A stretch of 64,000 nucleotides of DNA from Perognathus longimembris pacificus (lineage: Eukaryota; Chordata; Mammalia; Rodentia; Heteromyidae), in the NCBI RefSeq assembly GCF_023159225.1, contig NC_063170.1, forward strand, positions 23,896,301 through 23,960,300. The letters are read 5' to 3'. The notes beneath the pieces were generated by a model. It was not told the origin of the DNA. It searched no databases and saw nothing but the letters and a program-made list of their open reading frames with translations. Position numbers and translations under genes: made by a program. Below are positions 12,650 to 21,684 of the stretch, piece after piece. How positions within the stretch are numbered: position 1 is the stretch's first letter; every line of letters begins with the position of its first letter.

Positions 12650-13125
12650 TGTTATGCCAAGTCGCGAAATGACCAGCAAGAAGGCCACCGAGACTCAGAC
12701 GTTCTGAAATGCAAAAGCAAGGCAAGGCTTTATTTAAGTGGGCCGCAGCCCGGGCCTCGTCCTACCCACCGACACAGCGGAGGTTAGGCGGAAGCCCCGA
12801 GCTGCGATTCCACAGAGCTTATAAAGGCAAAAAACAAAGTTACAGCAATCAGGTGTTCAAGAAAGACAAAAAACAAAGTTACAGCAATCAGGTGTTTAAG
12901 CAAGCAAGATTAGGATATGGGTACAAATCTGATTGGCTCAGGGCTCGAGGTACTAGGCTCGAGGCATTCTAGGGGTGGTTAGTGTTAAGCATTCCCAGGC
13001 AGTTAGAGTTCTTGACCAGCTGGGCCCTAATAAGCTTGCCCTGGGTTTGCTCATAGTTTAAATAGACAACAAAACATGGGCTGCCTGAAAATGGGGTTTA
13101 CTTTAACTCTTCATTCCCCCCTTCA
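12650..13125 (-). mobile_element. Solo endogenous retrovirus LTR
   Basis: On the minus strand this segment has LTR anatomy. It starts TGAAGGGGGG and has a U3 with a CCAAT-type box (GAGCCAATCAG, near 12930), a TATA-like TTTATAAG near 12820, and an AATAAA signal near 12730. It ends GGCATAACA, so the termini are TG...CA. A 5-bp target duplication, GTCTA, lies at 12645-12649 and 13126-13130. No internal viral region is present, as expected for a solo LTR formed by recombination between two LTRs. The U3 carries a 39-bp tandem duplication (12828-12905). I cannot assign the class; the sequence looks gammaretrovirus-like, but 5 bp is not the usual 4. Confidence 0.8.
12828..12905 (-). repeat. 39-bp tandem duplication in LTR U3
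   Basis: Two adjacent copies start at 12828 and 12867, each holding AACAAAGTTACAGCAATCAG and differing by about one base in the core. They lie just upstream of the TATA-like box in LTR orientation, where retroviral enhancer repeats normally occur. Confidence 0.85.
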
Positions 13126-13269
13126 GTCTACAGTCTATTTTCCTGCTGGTTGGCTGGTTTAACTTGCTTTCAGCTTATAGGGGGTTGATGTACTCTGACC
13201 CTCCTCCCCTGTTAGTTAAATCCTGGGGCTCTGTGGTTTGCCCAGCTTGCAGGTAGGACTTGAGTGTCC

Positions 13270-13800
13270 TCTGTAGTTGGGGGATGCTGAACAGTCTGGG
13301 GAACCACGTCTCCTCCCGTCTGTTGTGGGGCCACTGCCTATAACACCTGGCTCTGAATAGGCTGCAGACTCAGCAGGGCGGGGCACCTCTGGCCTGGATT
13401 ACCTGGCTGAGAGTCACTTGCCTGGGGGTAGATTCCTCCCTTCTGGGTGTGGCAACCTTCTCCTGGGTGGAGCTGGCTGTGGAATTCAGCTTGGTTTGCT
13501 GGTGAGCGTTGGGCTTCCTCTGTAATGGGGCCGTTTATCTGTCTCGGGAACCATTTACTCTCCCATCTGTTTGTTCCGTGCTGCCAGTAGCTGCTCACTG
13601 TTTTTGGTTTGGTTTTAGAAATTCCGGCTGCTGGAGAGTCAGCAGCCACAGTGTCAGCCGGGCGGGGTGGGGTGGGGTGAGGCGGGACACCTCTGGCTGA
13701 GTTTACCTGTGTCTATGAGCCACCACCCAAGAGAGATCCTCCCATGTGGGTGGAGGGTCATTCTCCTGGGCAGAGGTGGCTTTCACCGTTCAGTTACTCT
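13270..13800 (-). repeat. Imperfect direct repeats in L1 5' UTR
   Basis: Two units can be aligned. Anchors are GGGAACCACG (13298) with GGGAACCATT (13546), GGGCGGGGCACCTCTGGC (near 13376) with a related GGCGGGACACCTCTGGC (near 13681), and CTTCTCCTGGG (near 13449) with ATTCTCCTGGG (near 13761). The first offset is 248 bases and the last about 312, so the second unit carries an extra 60 or so bases. This resembles the monomer organisation of mouse and rat L1 promoters, but only two degenerate units are seen. Confidence 0.6.
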
Positions 13801-14406
13801 TGCCCTTTTCAAAGATGGCCCCTTCGTCTTTGCTTTCCCCTGGCCCACTTTATTTCCAGTCTGCTCTGACTGGGTCTATGCCAGAGTCAAAGATGGCCCT
13901 TTGCTCTGGTGGTGCGGAAAGGGCTACCTTCCAGATGCTGCTTTGTGAGTGCGAGTGTGAATGTCTTTCATGGGGTACTCACACTTTCTCTGTGATTTCA
14001 ACCCGTCCGTGCTCAGCCTGCGATCCACGTCTGTCTGCCGCCTTCTGGAGGATTTCTTCCTGGTCGCCTCTGTGTGCTTTAGGTGTGCGATATGTCGGGC
14101 GCTGTGCCGACGCCAGCGCCGGTGTGGTGGCGGGACACTGCCCGGAGCTCAAATCTATGTTTTCAGGCCAGCAAAGTCAATTTTTCCTTCCTGGCCAGAA
14201 TCCCTATACTGTTATAACTTACTTGGGCTGTTTTCTAGGAGTAAAAGTTTCTCTGGAGTGGTAAAATTGGGATGTCAGAGGGAGCTTAGCTAGGGCTCTG
14301 CTGCTCCTCCACCGTCTTCCTAGAAGTCGCATTAAACCCTTTTAATGCTTCTATTTCTTGTTTGTTGGTTTGTATTTATTTTATCTTTTTGTGTTAGTAT
14401 ATATAG

Positions 14407-14606
14407 TACAAATTTGCCAGTCCTGGGGCTTGGACTCAGGGCCTGAGCACTGTCTCTGGCTTCTTTTTGCTCAAGGCTAGCACTCTACCACTTGAACCAC
14501 ACCCCCACTTTTGGCTTTTTCTATATACATGGTGCTGAGGAATTGAACCCAGGGCTTCATGTATGCAAGGCAAGCACTCTACCACTAGGCCATATTCCCA
14601 GGCCCT
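14407..14606 (-). mobile_element. IDL-Geo SINE
   Basis: This minus-strand copy runs from GCCAGTCCTGG to ATTCCCAGGCCC and is flanked by near-identical duplicates TGTGTTAGTATATATA (14391-14406) and TGTGTTAGTTTATATA (14607-14622). Confidence 0.9.
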
Positions 14607-14610
14607 GTGT

Positions 14611-14616
<6 letters not shown>

Positions 14617-14680
<64 letters not shown>
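14617..14680. repeat. (TA)32 microsatellite
   Basis: About 32 uninterrupted TA units are followed directly by a T run (14681-14708) that is the tail of the neighbouring minus-strand SINE. The tract could have grown from the end of the SINE tail and the TATATA target. Confidence 0.95.
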
Positions 14681-14708
<28 letters not shown>

Positions 14709-14900
14709 GGCCAGTCCTGGGCCTTGGACTCAGGGCTTGAGCACTGTCCCTGACTTCTTCCCGCTCAAGGCTAGCACTCCGCCACTTGAGCCACAGCGCC
14801 GCTTCTGGCCGTTTTCTGTATATGTGGTGCTGGGGAATCGAACCTAGGGCCTAGTGTATCCGAGGCAGGCACTCTTGCCACTAGGCTATATCCCCAGCCC
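14681..14900 (-). mobile_element. IDL-Geo SINE, second copy at the same target
   Basis: A T28 run, the Geo half and the ID-like head ending ATCCCCAGCCC make up this copy. The target duplication TAGTTTATAT lies at 14611-14620 and 14901-14910, with the (TA)n tract between the left duplicate and the tail. Confidence 0.88.
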
Positions 14901-14910
14901 TAGTTTATAT

Positions 14911-15020
14911 TTTTGAGACAAGGTTTCACTATGTAGCTCAGGTTGTTCTCAAACTGGTGAATCTCTTGTCTTTACCTTCTGAGACCTGGGATTTCAGGAA
15001 TATACTATCATGCCTGGCTC
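14911..15020 (-). mobile_element. B1-like SINE fragment
   Basis: The minus-strand text GAGACAAGGTTTCACTATG near 14917 and a terminal CATGCCTGGCT are typical of B1/7SL-derived repeats. Only the B1 part is present. Confidence 0.65.
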
Positions 15021-16079
15021 TGCATTCATTTTATCTTCTCACGCTCAAAAAATTAAATATTATCTTTCATCTCCCTCTTAAATTTCTTTTTGAAGAATAG
15101 AAGGTTTGCACTATCTGGATAAAGTCAGGGAATATACAGTTAATGTATTAGGAACATAAATAACTTTTCAATCAATTTTAAGAAGTTTCCCCAAATCTCA
15201 ATACCAAAATTTGAAAAAACATCAAAAAAGAGAGAAAAATCAGTGTACTTGGAACACAGAGACTAACCCTGAGTATTATCATATTCATCAACTATAATTC
15301 AACATTTCAGACTCAAATCACAGGGAAAGAAAATCTCAGCATGAATTGCTATTTCTAATCACATATGGTCTTACACAGATTGATAAAAAGATGACTGGAA
15401 GTTAAGGTTGCCAAAATGTTTTATTTCATTGTCAAGGGAAAAAAATACTTTGAGGGTAGATAGATACTTTGAATAATGGGACATAATCCTGTCTGCTTAC
15501 TGTTTTTCTGTTTTTATTTTATTTCCCCAGTAAGTTATGGGCAACTTTATGATGAAGTTCTTAATTTATTTTTAAAGAAGATATTTGCTTTATTATTTAT
15601 TAATTCTAACAGATTTCCTCCATTAAGCCCCCCATAAATATTAACATGTTTGATGGATGTTGTAGCCCTGATGGAAGGAAGGGAACATAGTCTGAAGGAC
15701 AGGCCAATTTGACAGCACCCTCTTTTTATGTTGTTTGTACTTCATTGTTTTTGATGCAATTAATTAACAGTTCATGTCAGTGGATGGAAAGGATATAATA
15801 TTAATGTAGTGAGCTTTAAATTTGCCCACAAGACATAAATATATAATTACTTTCAGAAGTTTATGGTTCTACTTCTTGAGTCTTTCCCAAATTCAAAATT
15901 ATTGAAACATTTTCTTTCTCTCTTTCTTTCTCTCTCTCTCTCTTTTTTTTTTGGCTAGGGGAAAATGGTTTTCTGCAGATACAGGTTTATATTAAACTTG
16001 AGAAATAACTAGTGTCAGGTAGCTCTTCCTGTTGTCAAGTATTTGGAAAATGATGTACACCAGAGGGTTTGGGGCAAGA

Positions 16080-16080
<1 letters not shown>
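15021..16080. other. Unique interval
   Basis: AT-rich unique sequence with a TTCTC-rich pyrimidine tract at 15911-15952. I see no gene and no clear repeat family. Confidence 0.45.
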
Positions 16081-16132
<52 letters not shown>

Positions 16133-16156
16133 AGAGAGAGAAAGAGAGAGAGAGAG
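16081..16156. repeat. Compound (AC)n(AG)n microsatellite
   Basis: About 24 AC units are followed by 14 or so AG units with one AAAG interruption. Open frames over it read Thr-His and Arg-Glu repeats and are not genes. Confidence 0.95.
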
Positions 16157-16482
16157 CATATGATTTCTTTAATAAGAATTCTAAAACCAAATATAAGTAT
16201 TTGTAAGTTGAATGTCATCTTCACTAGGATGAGTTTCCCAGGGTACCTAAGCATCATGCCCCCCCTTGTTTTCTTAGGACAGAAGTTCTCAATATTAAAT
16301 GAGCACTTGAATCTCATGGAGGACCTATTAAAGCAGATTTTGCAGCCCACTCCCAGGATTCCTGGTTCAGTAGGTCTAGAGGGAGCCCAACCAATTATAA
16401 CTTTGGGGGAGGGAATTCTATCTTTAAGAAGACTTCCATAGTATATGAGAATTACTAGGCTATTCCATGTGGTGGTGGAGTA
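16157..16482. other. Unique interval
   Basis: Mixed-composition unique sequence between two microsatellites. The only open frames are extensions of the neighbouring dinucleotide tracts. Confidence 0.4.
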
Positions 16483-16483
16483 T

Positions 16484-16557
<74 letters not shown>

Positions 16558-16725
16558 GAGACAGAGAGAGAGACAGAGAGAGAGGGAGAGAGCAGATAGA
16601 CCGAAAGACAGACACAGACAGAGAGGAAGGAGATGGAAAAGGAGGAAAGGGGAGGAGAAGAGGAGGAGGAGGAAGAGGAGGGGGAGGGAGAGGAGAAGGA
16701 AGAGGAGGAAGGGAAGGAAAAATAG
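16483..16725. repeat. Compound TG/GA microsatellite with purine-rich tail
   Basis: (TG)13 (16483-16508) passes into (GA)20, then into three or so copies of a 12-mer ACAGAGAGAGAG (about 16549-16585). A long A/G-only stretch follows to 16725. The strand asymmetry makes it a candidate for triplex formation. Confidence 0.92.
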
Positions 16726-17029
16726 AAATCTCTTTCTATAAGGAAAGTAATAGAGTGGATTGGTGAAGGCAGAATCTCACATTGTTAGACATACCAGTTT
16801 TTAAATGTCTTTAGTAGTTAACTTTGTTTCTATATTTAATTCAGAAGTTTTAAAACAAAAAGTCTACAAGTAAGTTTAAATTGTAGAGCATTGTGACATC
16901 TTCTTAAGAGGAAGCTAAATGGATATGGAAATGGTAAATGACAGAAAAACTCACCTATTTCCCCCATGAACTATAATTAGGTCATACCAATGCTGTTTTG
17001 GTTTTATTCTATTTTCAAGTGTTTATTTA

Positions 17030-17231
17030 TTTATTTATTTCTGCCAGTCCTGGGCTTGAACTCAGGGCCTGAGCACTGTCCCTGGCTTTCTTTGCTTAAG
17101 GCTAGCACTCTGCCACTTGAGCCACAGTGCCACTTCTGGCCGTTTTCTATATATGTAGTGCTGGGGAATTGAACCCAGAGCTTCATGTATACGAGGCATG
17201 GACTCTAGCCACTAGGCCATATTCCCAGCCA
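17030..17231 (-). mobile_element. IDL-Geo SINE
   Basis: The minus-strand copy runs from CTGCCAGTCCTGGG to CATATTCCCAGC. The duplication is CAAGTGTTTATTT, at 17016-17028 and from 17232. It is more diverged than the 683 copy. Its tail has become a short (TTTA)n run. Confidence 0.9.
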
Positions 17232-17350
17232 CAAGTGTTTATTTTCTGTGTATGGCTAATGATTAAAAAAAGTGATACTCCATGCAAGACAATCTCCTAA
17301 GTTGCTTCTGGAATGAAAGTAAAACAATTTACGTTTTAAATAACTTACAT

Positions 17351-17431
17351 TGTAAATAAGTTTTATAAACTTATTTAATTAATGTTTATTAATTAATTAA
17401 TTAATTAATAAGTTTATAAAACTTATTTACA
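17351..17431. repeat. AT-rich perfect inverted repeat
   Basis: The 25-base arm at 17351-17375 (beginning TGTAAATAAGTTTTATAAAC) is the exact reverse complement of 17407-17431. They are separated by 31 bases of mostly (TTAA)n-type sequence. Each arm is also nearly palindromic by itself: AATAAGTTT and AAACTTATT around a TAT centre. I cannot assign it to a transposon family. Confidence 0.9.
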
Positions 17432-17544
17432 GTTTAAATACACCCTTATGAAAATGTAAGCAAAGGACTGAGCTGGGGCAGCAGCAAAGAAGCTCTGCTT
17501 CATGCTTCATGCCTACTGCAAAACTCCATTTACATGCAAGATGC

Positions 17545-17830
17545 ATCTTTTCTAGAGATACCATATGTAAGGTTTATTAAAGTAGGTAGCCGATAAAGCA
17601 GAACACCATGTGGTATTCAGGCAGGAGAGAAAAGTTTATTTCTAAAATGCTGGCCTGTGGCCCAAATGAGGCATGGCTGGAGAGAAGGGGTGACCCACTG
17701 CCCAGCCTGCCTTATCTAGGGCTGGGGCAGGGAGGTGTGGACTGGTGAGGGGAGGTGTCTCCCTCTAGATATGCCAGTTATGTAGGTAGCGCAGGTACTC
17801 TAAACTACCATACAGGTAAGTGATGTTCAT
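17545..17830 (-). mobile_element. Possible LTR fragment
   Basis: Minus-strand reading gives AATAAA-type signals near 17565-17580 and 17635, with GC-rich sequence upstream (17640-17760). This is reminiscent of rodent ERV LTR 3' ends. No TG...CA termini or target duplication were identified, so this is a weak call. Confidence 0.3.
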
Positions 17831-18158
17831 TCAGTAATGGATGGAGGAAGTGGCTCCAAAAAGATAAACTAGTTGTCCATTGTCATAGCTTATCAGTGAC
17901 AGAACTGGGATTTTATTTCTCTCTGGTTATATTTGGTTTTTACCCCATCACTCTTCCCTGCTCCTTTTCCCTTTCCTCTTTTAATTTCTCAGGACTTAAG
18001 AGAGAAGTCATTTTCCACATTTGACCTCATATTTACCCTTCCTGTAGATTGGGACTTCTTTGTGGCTTATGAAGTGTAAAGATTTTCCCTTATTTTTTCT
18101 TACAACAAAGGTCAGTTCCTAAAAATTTTCTGTCATTTAAAGAACCCTGTCTTTATCA

Positions 18159-18161
<3 letters not shown>
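17831..18161. other. Unique interval
   Basis: No repeat or coding signal is recognised; the composition is pyrimidine-rich at 17940-17990. Confidence 0.4.

Positions 18162-18223
<62 letters not shown>
18162..18223. repeat. (TG)n microsatellite
   Basis: About 28 TG units with one TA near the end; it is joined to a minus-strand ID-type relic. Confidence 0.95.
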
Positions 18224-18288
18224 CTGGGGAATGAATCCAGGATCTACATGCTAGGTAGGCAAGTATTCTACCACTGAGCACTGAACTT
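18224..18288 (-). mobile_element. ID-type SINE relic
   Basis: GTGCTGGGGAATGAATCCAG at 18222-18241 and a tail at CACTGAGCACTGAAC give a diverged tRNA-Ala-like monomer without the Geo half. Confidence 0.6.
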
Positions 18289-18535
18289 TTTTATTTTTTG
18301 TCAATCGGTTCTTAAATGTGGCCTGGGTGCTGTCCCTGGGCTTCCTTTGCTTAAGGCTAGTGCTCTGCCACTTGAGCCCCAGTGCCACTTCTGGATTTTT
18401 TTCTAGGTAGTTTTATTGGAGATGAGAGTCTCATGGACTTTATTGCTCAAGCTGGCTTCAAACCGTGATACTCAGATCTCAGCCTCCTGAGTAGCTAGGA
18501 TTACAGATGTGAGCCACTGGTGCCCAGCTGTGCCA
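18289..18535 (-). mobile_element. B1-like/Geo composite SINE
   Basis: Read on the minus strand, a B1/7SL-like head comes first: TGGTGGCTCA-type start, then TGTAATCCTAGCTACTCAGG with its variants near 18490-18530. A linker equivalent to 'gagactctcatctccaataa' and the Geo module follow. The Geo module is the same one that forms the right half of the IDL-Geo SINEs. Confidence 0.8.
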
Positions 18536-18954
18536 TCCATCTTTAAAGGATACGGTTTTCTGGATCAAATTTTGGTTCTACAGTGATAATTATTTTTCAC
18601 TACTTGGGTGATGTTATTCTTTTGTCTTCTGTTGATGACTGATTTCCATAAGAAGTTAAGGAATTTCATTTCTCTCTATGTAATGTGGTATTTTATTCTA
18701 GATGTTTCAGGATTTTACTTTTTGCTTTTCAAGAGTTGGAATAAATTTTCTAGTTGGGATATCTCTCTATTGATTTGAGCTTCACACATACACACATATC
18801 AAATTATCCTCTTATAGACTCATTGCATTTCCCATTTTAAAGGTCAATGGCTATTTTTCTACCCTATTGTTCAATCTATCCAGTGGGTTTTGTGTAATAA
18901 AGGTTTTAGTGGAAAATATCTAGGGTTATGCAATCAGCAAAGGTTCTTTTTTAA
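18536..18954. other. Unique interval
   Basis: AT-rich unique sequence; nothing recognisable. Confidence 0.4.
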
Positions 18955-19040
18955 ATTATATTTTTAATTATCTTTAAGTAGTTGTACAAAGGGGTTACCA
19001 TTCAATATGTCAGTTTGTGAGTACAATGCATCTTGGTTCT
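18955..19040 (-). mobile_element. L1 3' tail fragment, older subfamily
   Basis: AATTATCTTTAAGTAGTTGT and CAGTTTGTGAGTACAATGC match the tail of an L1 3' UTR type that also appears at 59545-59690. Only the 3' extremity is present. Confidence 0.6.
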
Positions 19041-19261
19041 TTTAAACAAAACACAAAAATTGCTACCTATAAAAGAAAACAAATGACAAGTCAAAGTACA
19101 TGAGATCAGAGCTATTTATCCATCAAAAATAAAATGAAAAGTTAGCAAGATAAAGTGGCAAAGCAGCACCCAAAACATATGTACAAATAAAGACATCAAA
19201 ATTATACCTAAAACCCCTAGGCACCAATATAGAGGAGAAAGATAACATAATAGAAAAATGA

Positions 19262-19330
19262 ATGATGAGCTGGAGGTACAGTGCTTACCTAGGCTCACAA
19301 GGCTCTGGTTTAATTCCCAGCACTGCAAAC
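19262..19330 (+). mobile_element. ID-type SINE relic
   Basis: GAGCTGGAGGTACAGTGC to TTCCCAGCACTGCAAAC is a diverged ID monomer, with its A-rich tail running into a GA-rich simple repeat. Confidence 0.65.
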
Positions 19331-19515
19331 AAAAATAAGGAAAGAAGAAAGGGAAGGAGAGAATGGAGGAAGAAAGAAAGGGGGGAGGAAAGGAAAGAAG
19401 GAGGGAGGGAGGAAGGGAAAGACAAAGAGAGTGTGGGAGGGAAAGAGGGAAGGAAGAGGGTCAGGGAGGAAGGAAGGCAGGAAGTCCGGCAGACAGACAG
19501 GAAGGAAGAAAGGAA
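19331..19515. repeat. GA-rich low-complexity tract
   Basis: A (GGAA)n/(GGGA)n-like purine tract extends from the tail of the ID relic. Open frames on both strands across it are compositional artefacts. Confidence 0.9.
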
Positions 19516-20769
19516 ATGAGAAAGCCAATTGAGATAATTCATAGAAGGTACCCAAATGACCAATAATCATGGAAAATGATTTATTTTAGTCAGTCAAGAT
19601 AGGCAGGTTAAAGCTTCAAGGCACCACCTTTACACAAGATGGCTAAACTAGAAAGAAAGTATTAACAAAATTTGTGAAGGTGTGGCTTAACTGGAACCCT
19701 ACCAGGTAGGGTATAAATAGGTACAAGCACTTTTAGGGTAGCTACTAGGTAGTATCTGTTAAGGCTGAATTTCTATCTCTTCTGTGACAGAAGTTCCATT
19801 CCTGGACATAGACACAAAAGAAACACATAATATGATCATCATAGATGATGCTCTAAAATGTTTGTGGGAACACACATTGGGTTAGCCAACCACCCAAATG
19901 CCCATTCACAGGGTCATGCTATGCATTGAGAGAAAGGGACACATATGCATGTGAAACAGGAAGAATGACTATCACAGCATAATAATGAAAAGAACTGACC
20001 ACCCCAAAGGGCCTACATCCGATTCATTGCTGTAGACTATGAAATAGACCAACTAGTCCAGATTGTCAAGCATAAGGTACTGGTTATCCTTGAGGGAGGG
20101 TGGAGGGGTTTCTGTGAGGTTGAAAACCATCCTTTGTTTAAAAAAGAAAAGTCTTGCTGCCTTTTTTTTTTGTAATAATTTATTGAGTGGTATACATGAC
20201 TTGGATAGGTAGGTGTAACTATTTTATCTACATCGAACTATCAATTTATGCATATATATGTATCCATGTATCTATCTATCATCTGTTATAGAAGTAGATT
20301 GATGGTAGATTAAGGTTTTTAGTTGGAGGGTATCAGAGCTGACAGGCCAGTTCCTTTGTTTCTGATGGTGGAAATGAGCCGAATTTGAATTTTACAATTA
20401 AGATTGCTCTTGTCTGGACAGCATGATCCAGTTTCTATTTTCCACAGCTTCTCTTGCAAGAGCCATTTTAAGGACCTGAGTGGCTCATGGTGCCTTGGCT
20501 CCTGTCCAAGCTCCTTTCCACAAATGGAAGGTGTAATCTGCATTGGCATCAAATGCACCTCGTGGAAGCACAATTGTGCTTTGGTTAAGACCAGTGAGCT
20601 TTAGAGACAGCTGCTCAGATGCAGAGCTGCCTCGTGGCTGAGAATTGGCTTGCATCTACCTCTGTTAGTGTGCTTAAGTCTGGAAGGATCTAGAGCTCCC
20701 CTCAGGAGCTCTAGCTGTGGTCCTTCCTACTGTCCTGTAAGTGCTGGAACCTTAGTTCTCCCGTTTGTG
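19516..20769. other. Unique interval
   Basis: No coding signal or well-supported repeat. A short (TATC)n run lies near 20268-20281. Confidence 0.4.
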
Positions 20770-20965
20770 CTGCCACCAAGTTGTGTGTCTTCAATTCTTT
20801 GGAGCCTCATCTTCTAAGGCTTGGTTTAAATGTTCCTCTCTGTAAAGCCTCTCCTTAACATTCCTAATGTGTCATGTGTGGTTCTCTTTCCATGTACTCC
20901 TGTTCAACTGTCACAGATAGCCATCGTGGCTTTTATGAATATTGTATGAAAGCTGGTGGTGGTGG
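20770..20965 (+). mobile_element. L2 LINE 3' fragment (likely)
   Basis: The order 'cttggtttaaatgttcctc', 'agcctctccttaacattcc' is typical of the L2 3' region (..AAATGTCACCTCCTC..AGGCCTTCCCTGACC..). It is highly diverged. Confidence 0.45.
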
Positions 20966-21085
20966 TAGGTCTGCATTCCTTCTGAATTGTGAGCAGTTGG
21001 AGGAATGGATAGAATTGATTTTGTCTTTAATGCCCTTATAGCCCATGGTCTTTATCATCTCAGCAAAGGTAGCTTGTTTGCTTTT

Positions 21086-21232
21086 CTTTCCTTCCTCCCT
21101 CCCTCTCTGCTTTCTTTCCTTCCTTCTTTTCTTTTCTCTCTCTCTCCCTTCCTTTCTTTCCCAACCCTCCTTCCCTTCCTTCCTCCCTCCCTCCCTCCCT
21201 CCTCTTCCTCCTCCTCCTCCCCCTCCCCCGCA
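21086..21232. repeat. Pyrimidine-rich low-complexity tract
   Basis: (CCTT)n, (CCCT)n and CTCCTC runs on the plus strand; it is next to the A/T-rich end of a minus-strand SINE. Confidence 0.9.
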
Positions 21233-21234
21233 CC

Positions 21235-21684
21235 TCTCTTGTGTTGATACTAGGTCTTGAACTCAGTGTCTGGGAGCTGTTCCTTAGATTTTTTTTGCTC
21301 AAGACTAGTGCTCTACCACTTGAGCCACAGCTCTACTTCCAGCTTTTTTTTTGTGATTATTGGAAGTAAGAGGGGCTGGGGATATGGCCTAGTGGTAGAG
21401 TGCTTGCCTTGTATGCATGAAGCCCTGGGTTCAATTCCCTAGCACCACATATACAGAAAATGGCTAGAAGTGGTGCTGTGGCTCAAGTGGTAGAGTGCTA
21501 GCCTTGAGCAAAAGGAAGCCAGGGACAGTGCGCAGGCCCTGAGTTCATGGCCCAGGACTGGCAAAAAAAAAAATGGAAGCAAGAGTTTCCTAGATTTTTG
21601 TGCCCAGGCTGGCTCTGCACTGAAATCCTCAGATCTCAGCCTTCTGGGTAGCCAGGATTACAGGTATGAACCACTAGCACCTGG
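21235..21684 (-). mobile_element. B1-like/Geo composite SINE, interrupted
   Basis: The Geo part lies at 21235-21345 and the B1-like part at 21586-21684 (CAGATCTCAGCCTTCTGGG). Between them sits a plus-strand IDL-Geo SINE at 21373-21573. Joined across the insertion the order is the same as in the other composites. Confidence 0.85.
21373..21573 (+). mobile_element. IDL-Geo SINE nested in composite SINE
   Basis: The target duplication is TGGAAGTAAGAG at 21361-21372 and TGGAAGCAAGAG at 21574-21585, one mismatch. The head and Geo module are complete with an A tail. Confidence 0.92.

Larger units (their letters stand above)
10938..14328 (-). promoter_or_regulatory. L1 5' UTR with internal promoter region (interrupted)
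   Basis: This is the sequence between the ORF1 start and the 5' end of the L1, whose first sense-strand bases near 14320 read GGAAGACGGTGGAGGAGC. Removing the two insertions leaves about 1.9 kb. It is much more GC- and CpG-rich in its distal half (13130-14330) than the rest of the window, including a CpG cluster at about 14085-14135. Two imperfect direct repeats begin near 13270 and 13517. L1 5' UTRs carry the internal RNA polymerase II promoter; that role is inferred here. The proximal half (10960-11650) is A-rich on the given strand and without an open frame. Confidence 0.7.
5152..14345 (-). mobile_element. Near-complete L1 retrotransposon with nested insertions
   Basis: The element reads on the minus strand from its 5' end near 14328 to its 3' tail near 5168. 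It is flanked by a degenerate target-site duplication: GCATTAAAACCTTTTTTAA at 5152-5170 and GCATTAAACCCTTTTAA at 14329-14345. In order it has a 5' UTR, ORF1, ORF2 and a 3' UTR of about 520 bp. Three later insertions interrupt it: an IDL-Geo SINE (7776-7987), a 5'-truncated L1 on the plus strand (11672-12590) and an ERV LTR (12650-13125). Without them it is about 7.5 kb, in the range for a full-length rodent L1. Both reading frames carry stops and indels, so it is not active. Confidence 0.9.

Noticed and set aside
13509..14293. Overlapping open frames of 60-172 codons in the CpG-rich region
   Set aside because: They are antisense to the L1 5' UTR, and the openness follows from high GC content; no domain is visible.
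19262..19570. Overlapping Arg/Glu/Lys-rich and Pro/Ser/Phe-rich frames
   Set aside because: Direct translations of a purine-rich low-complexity run.
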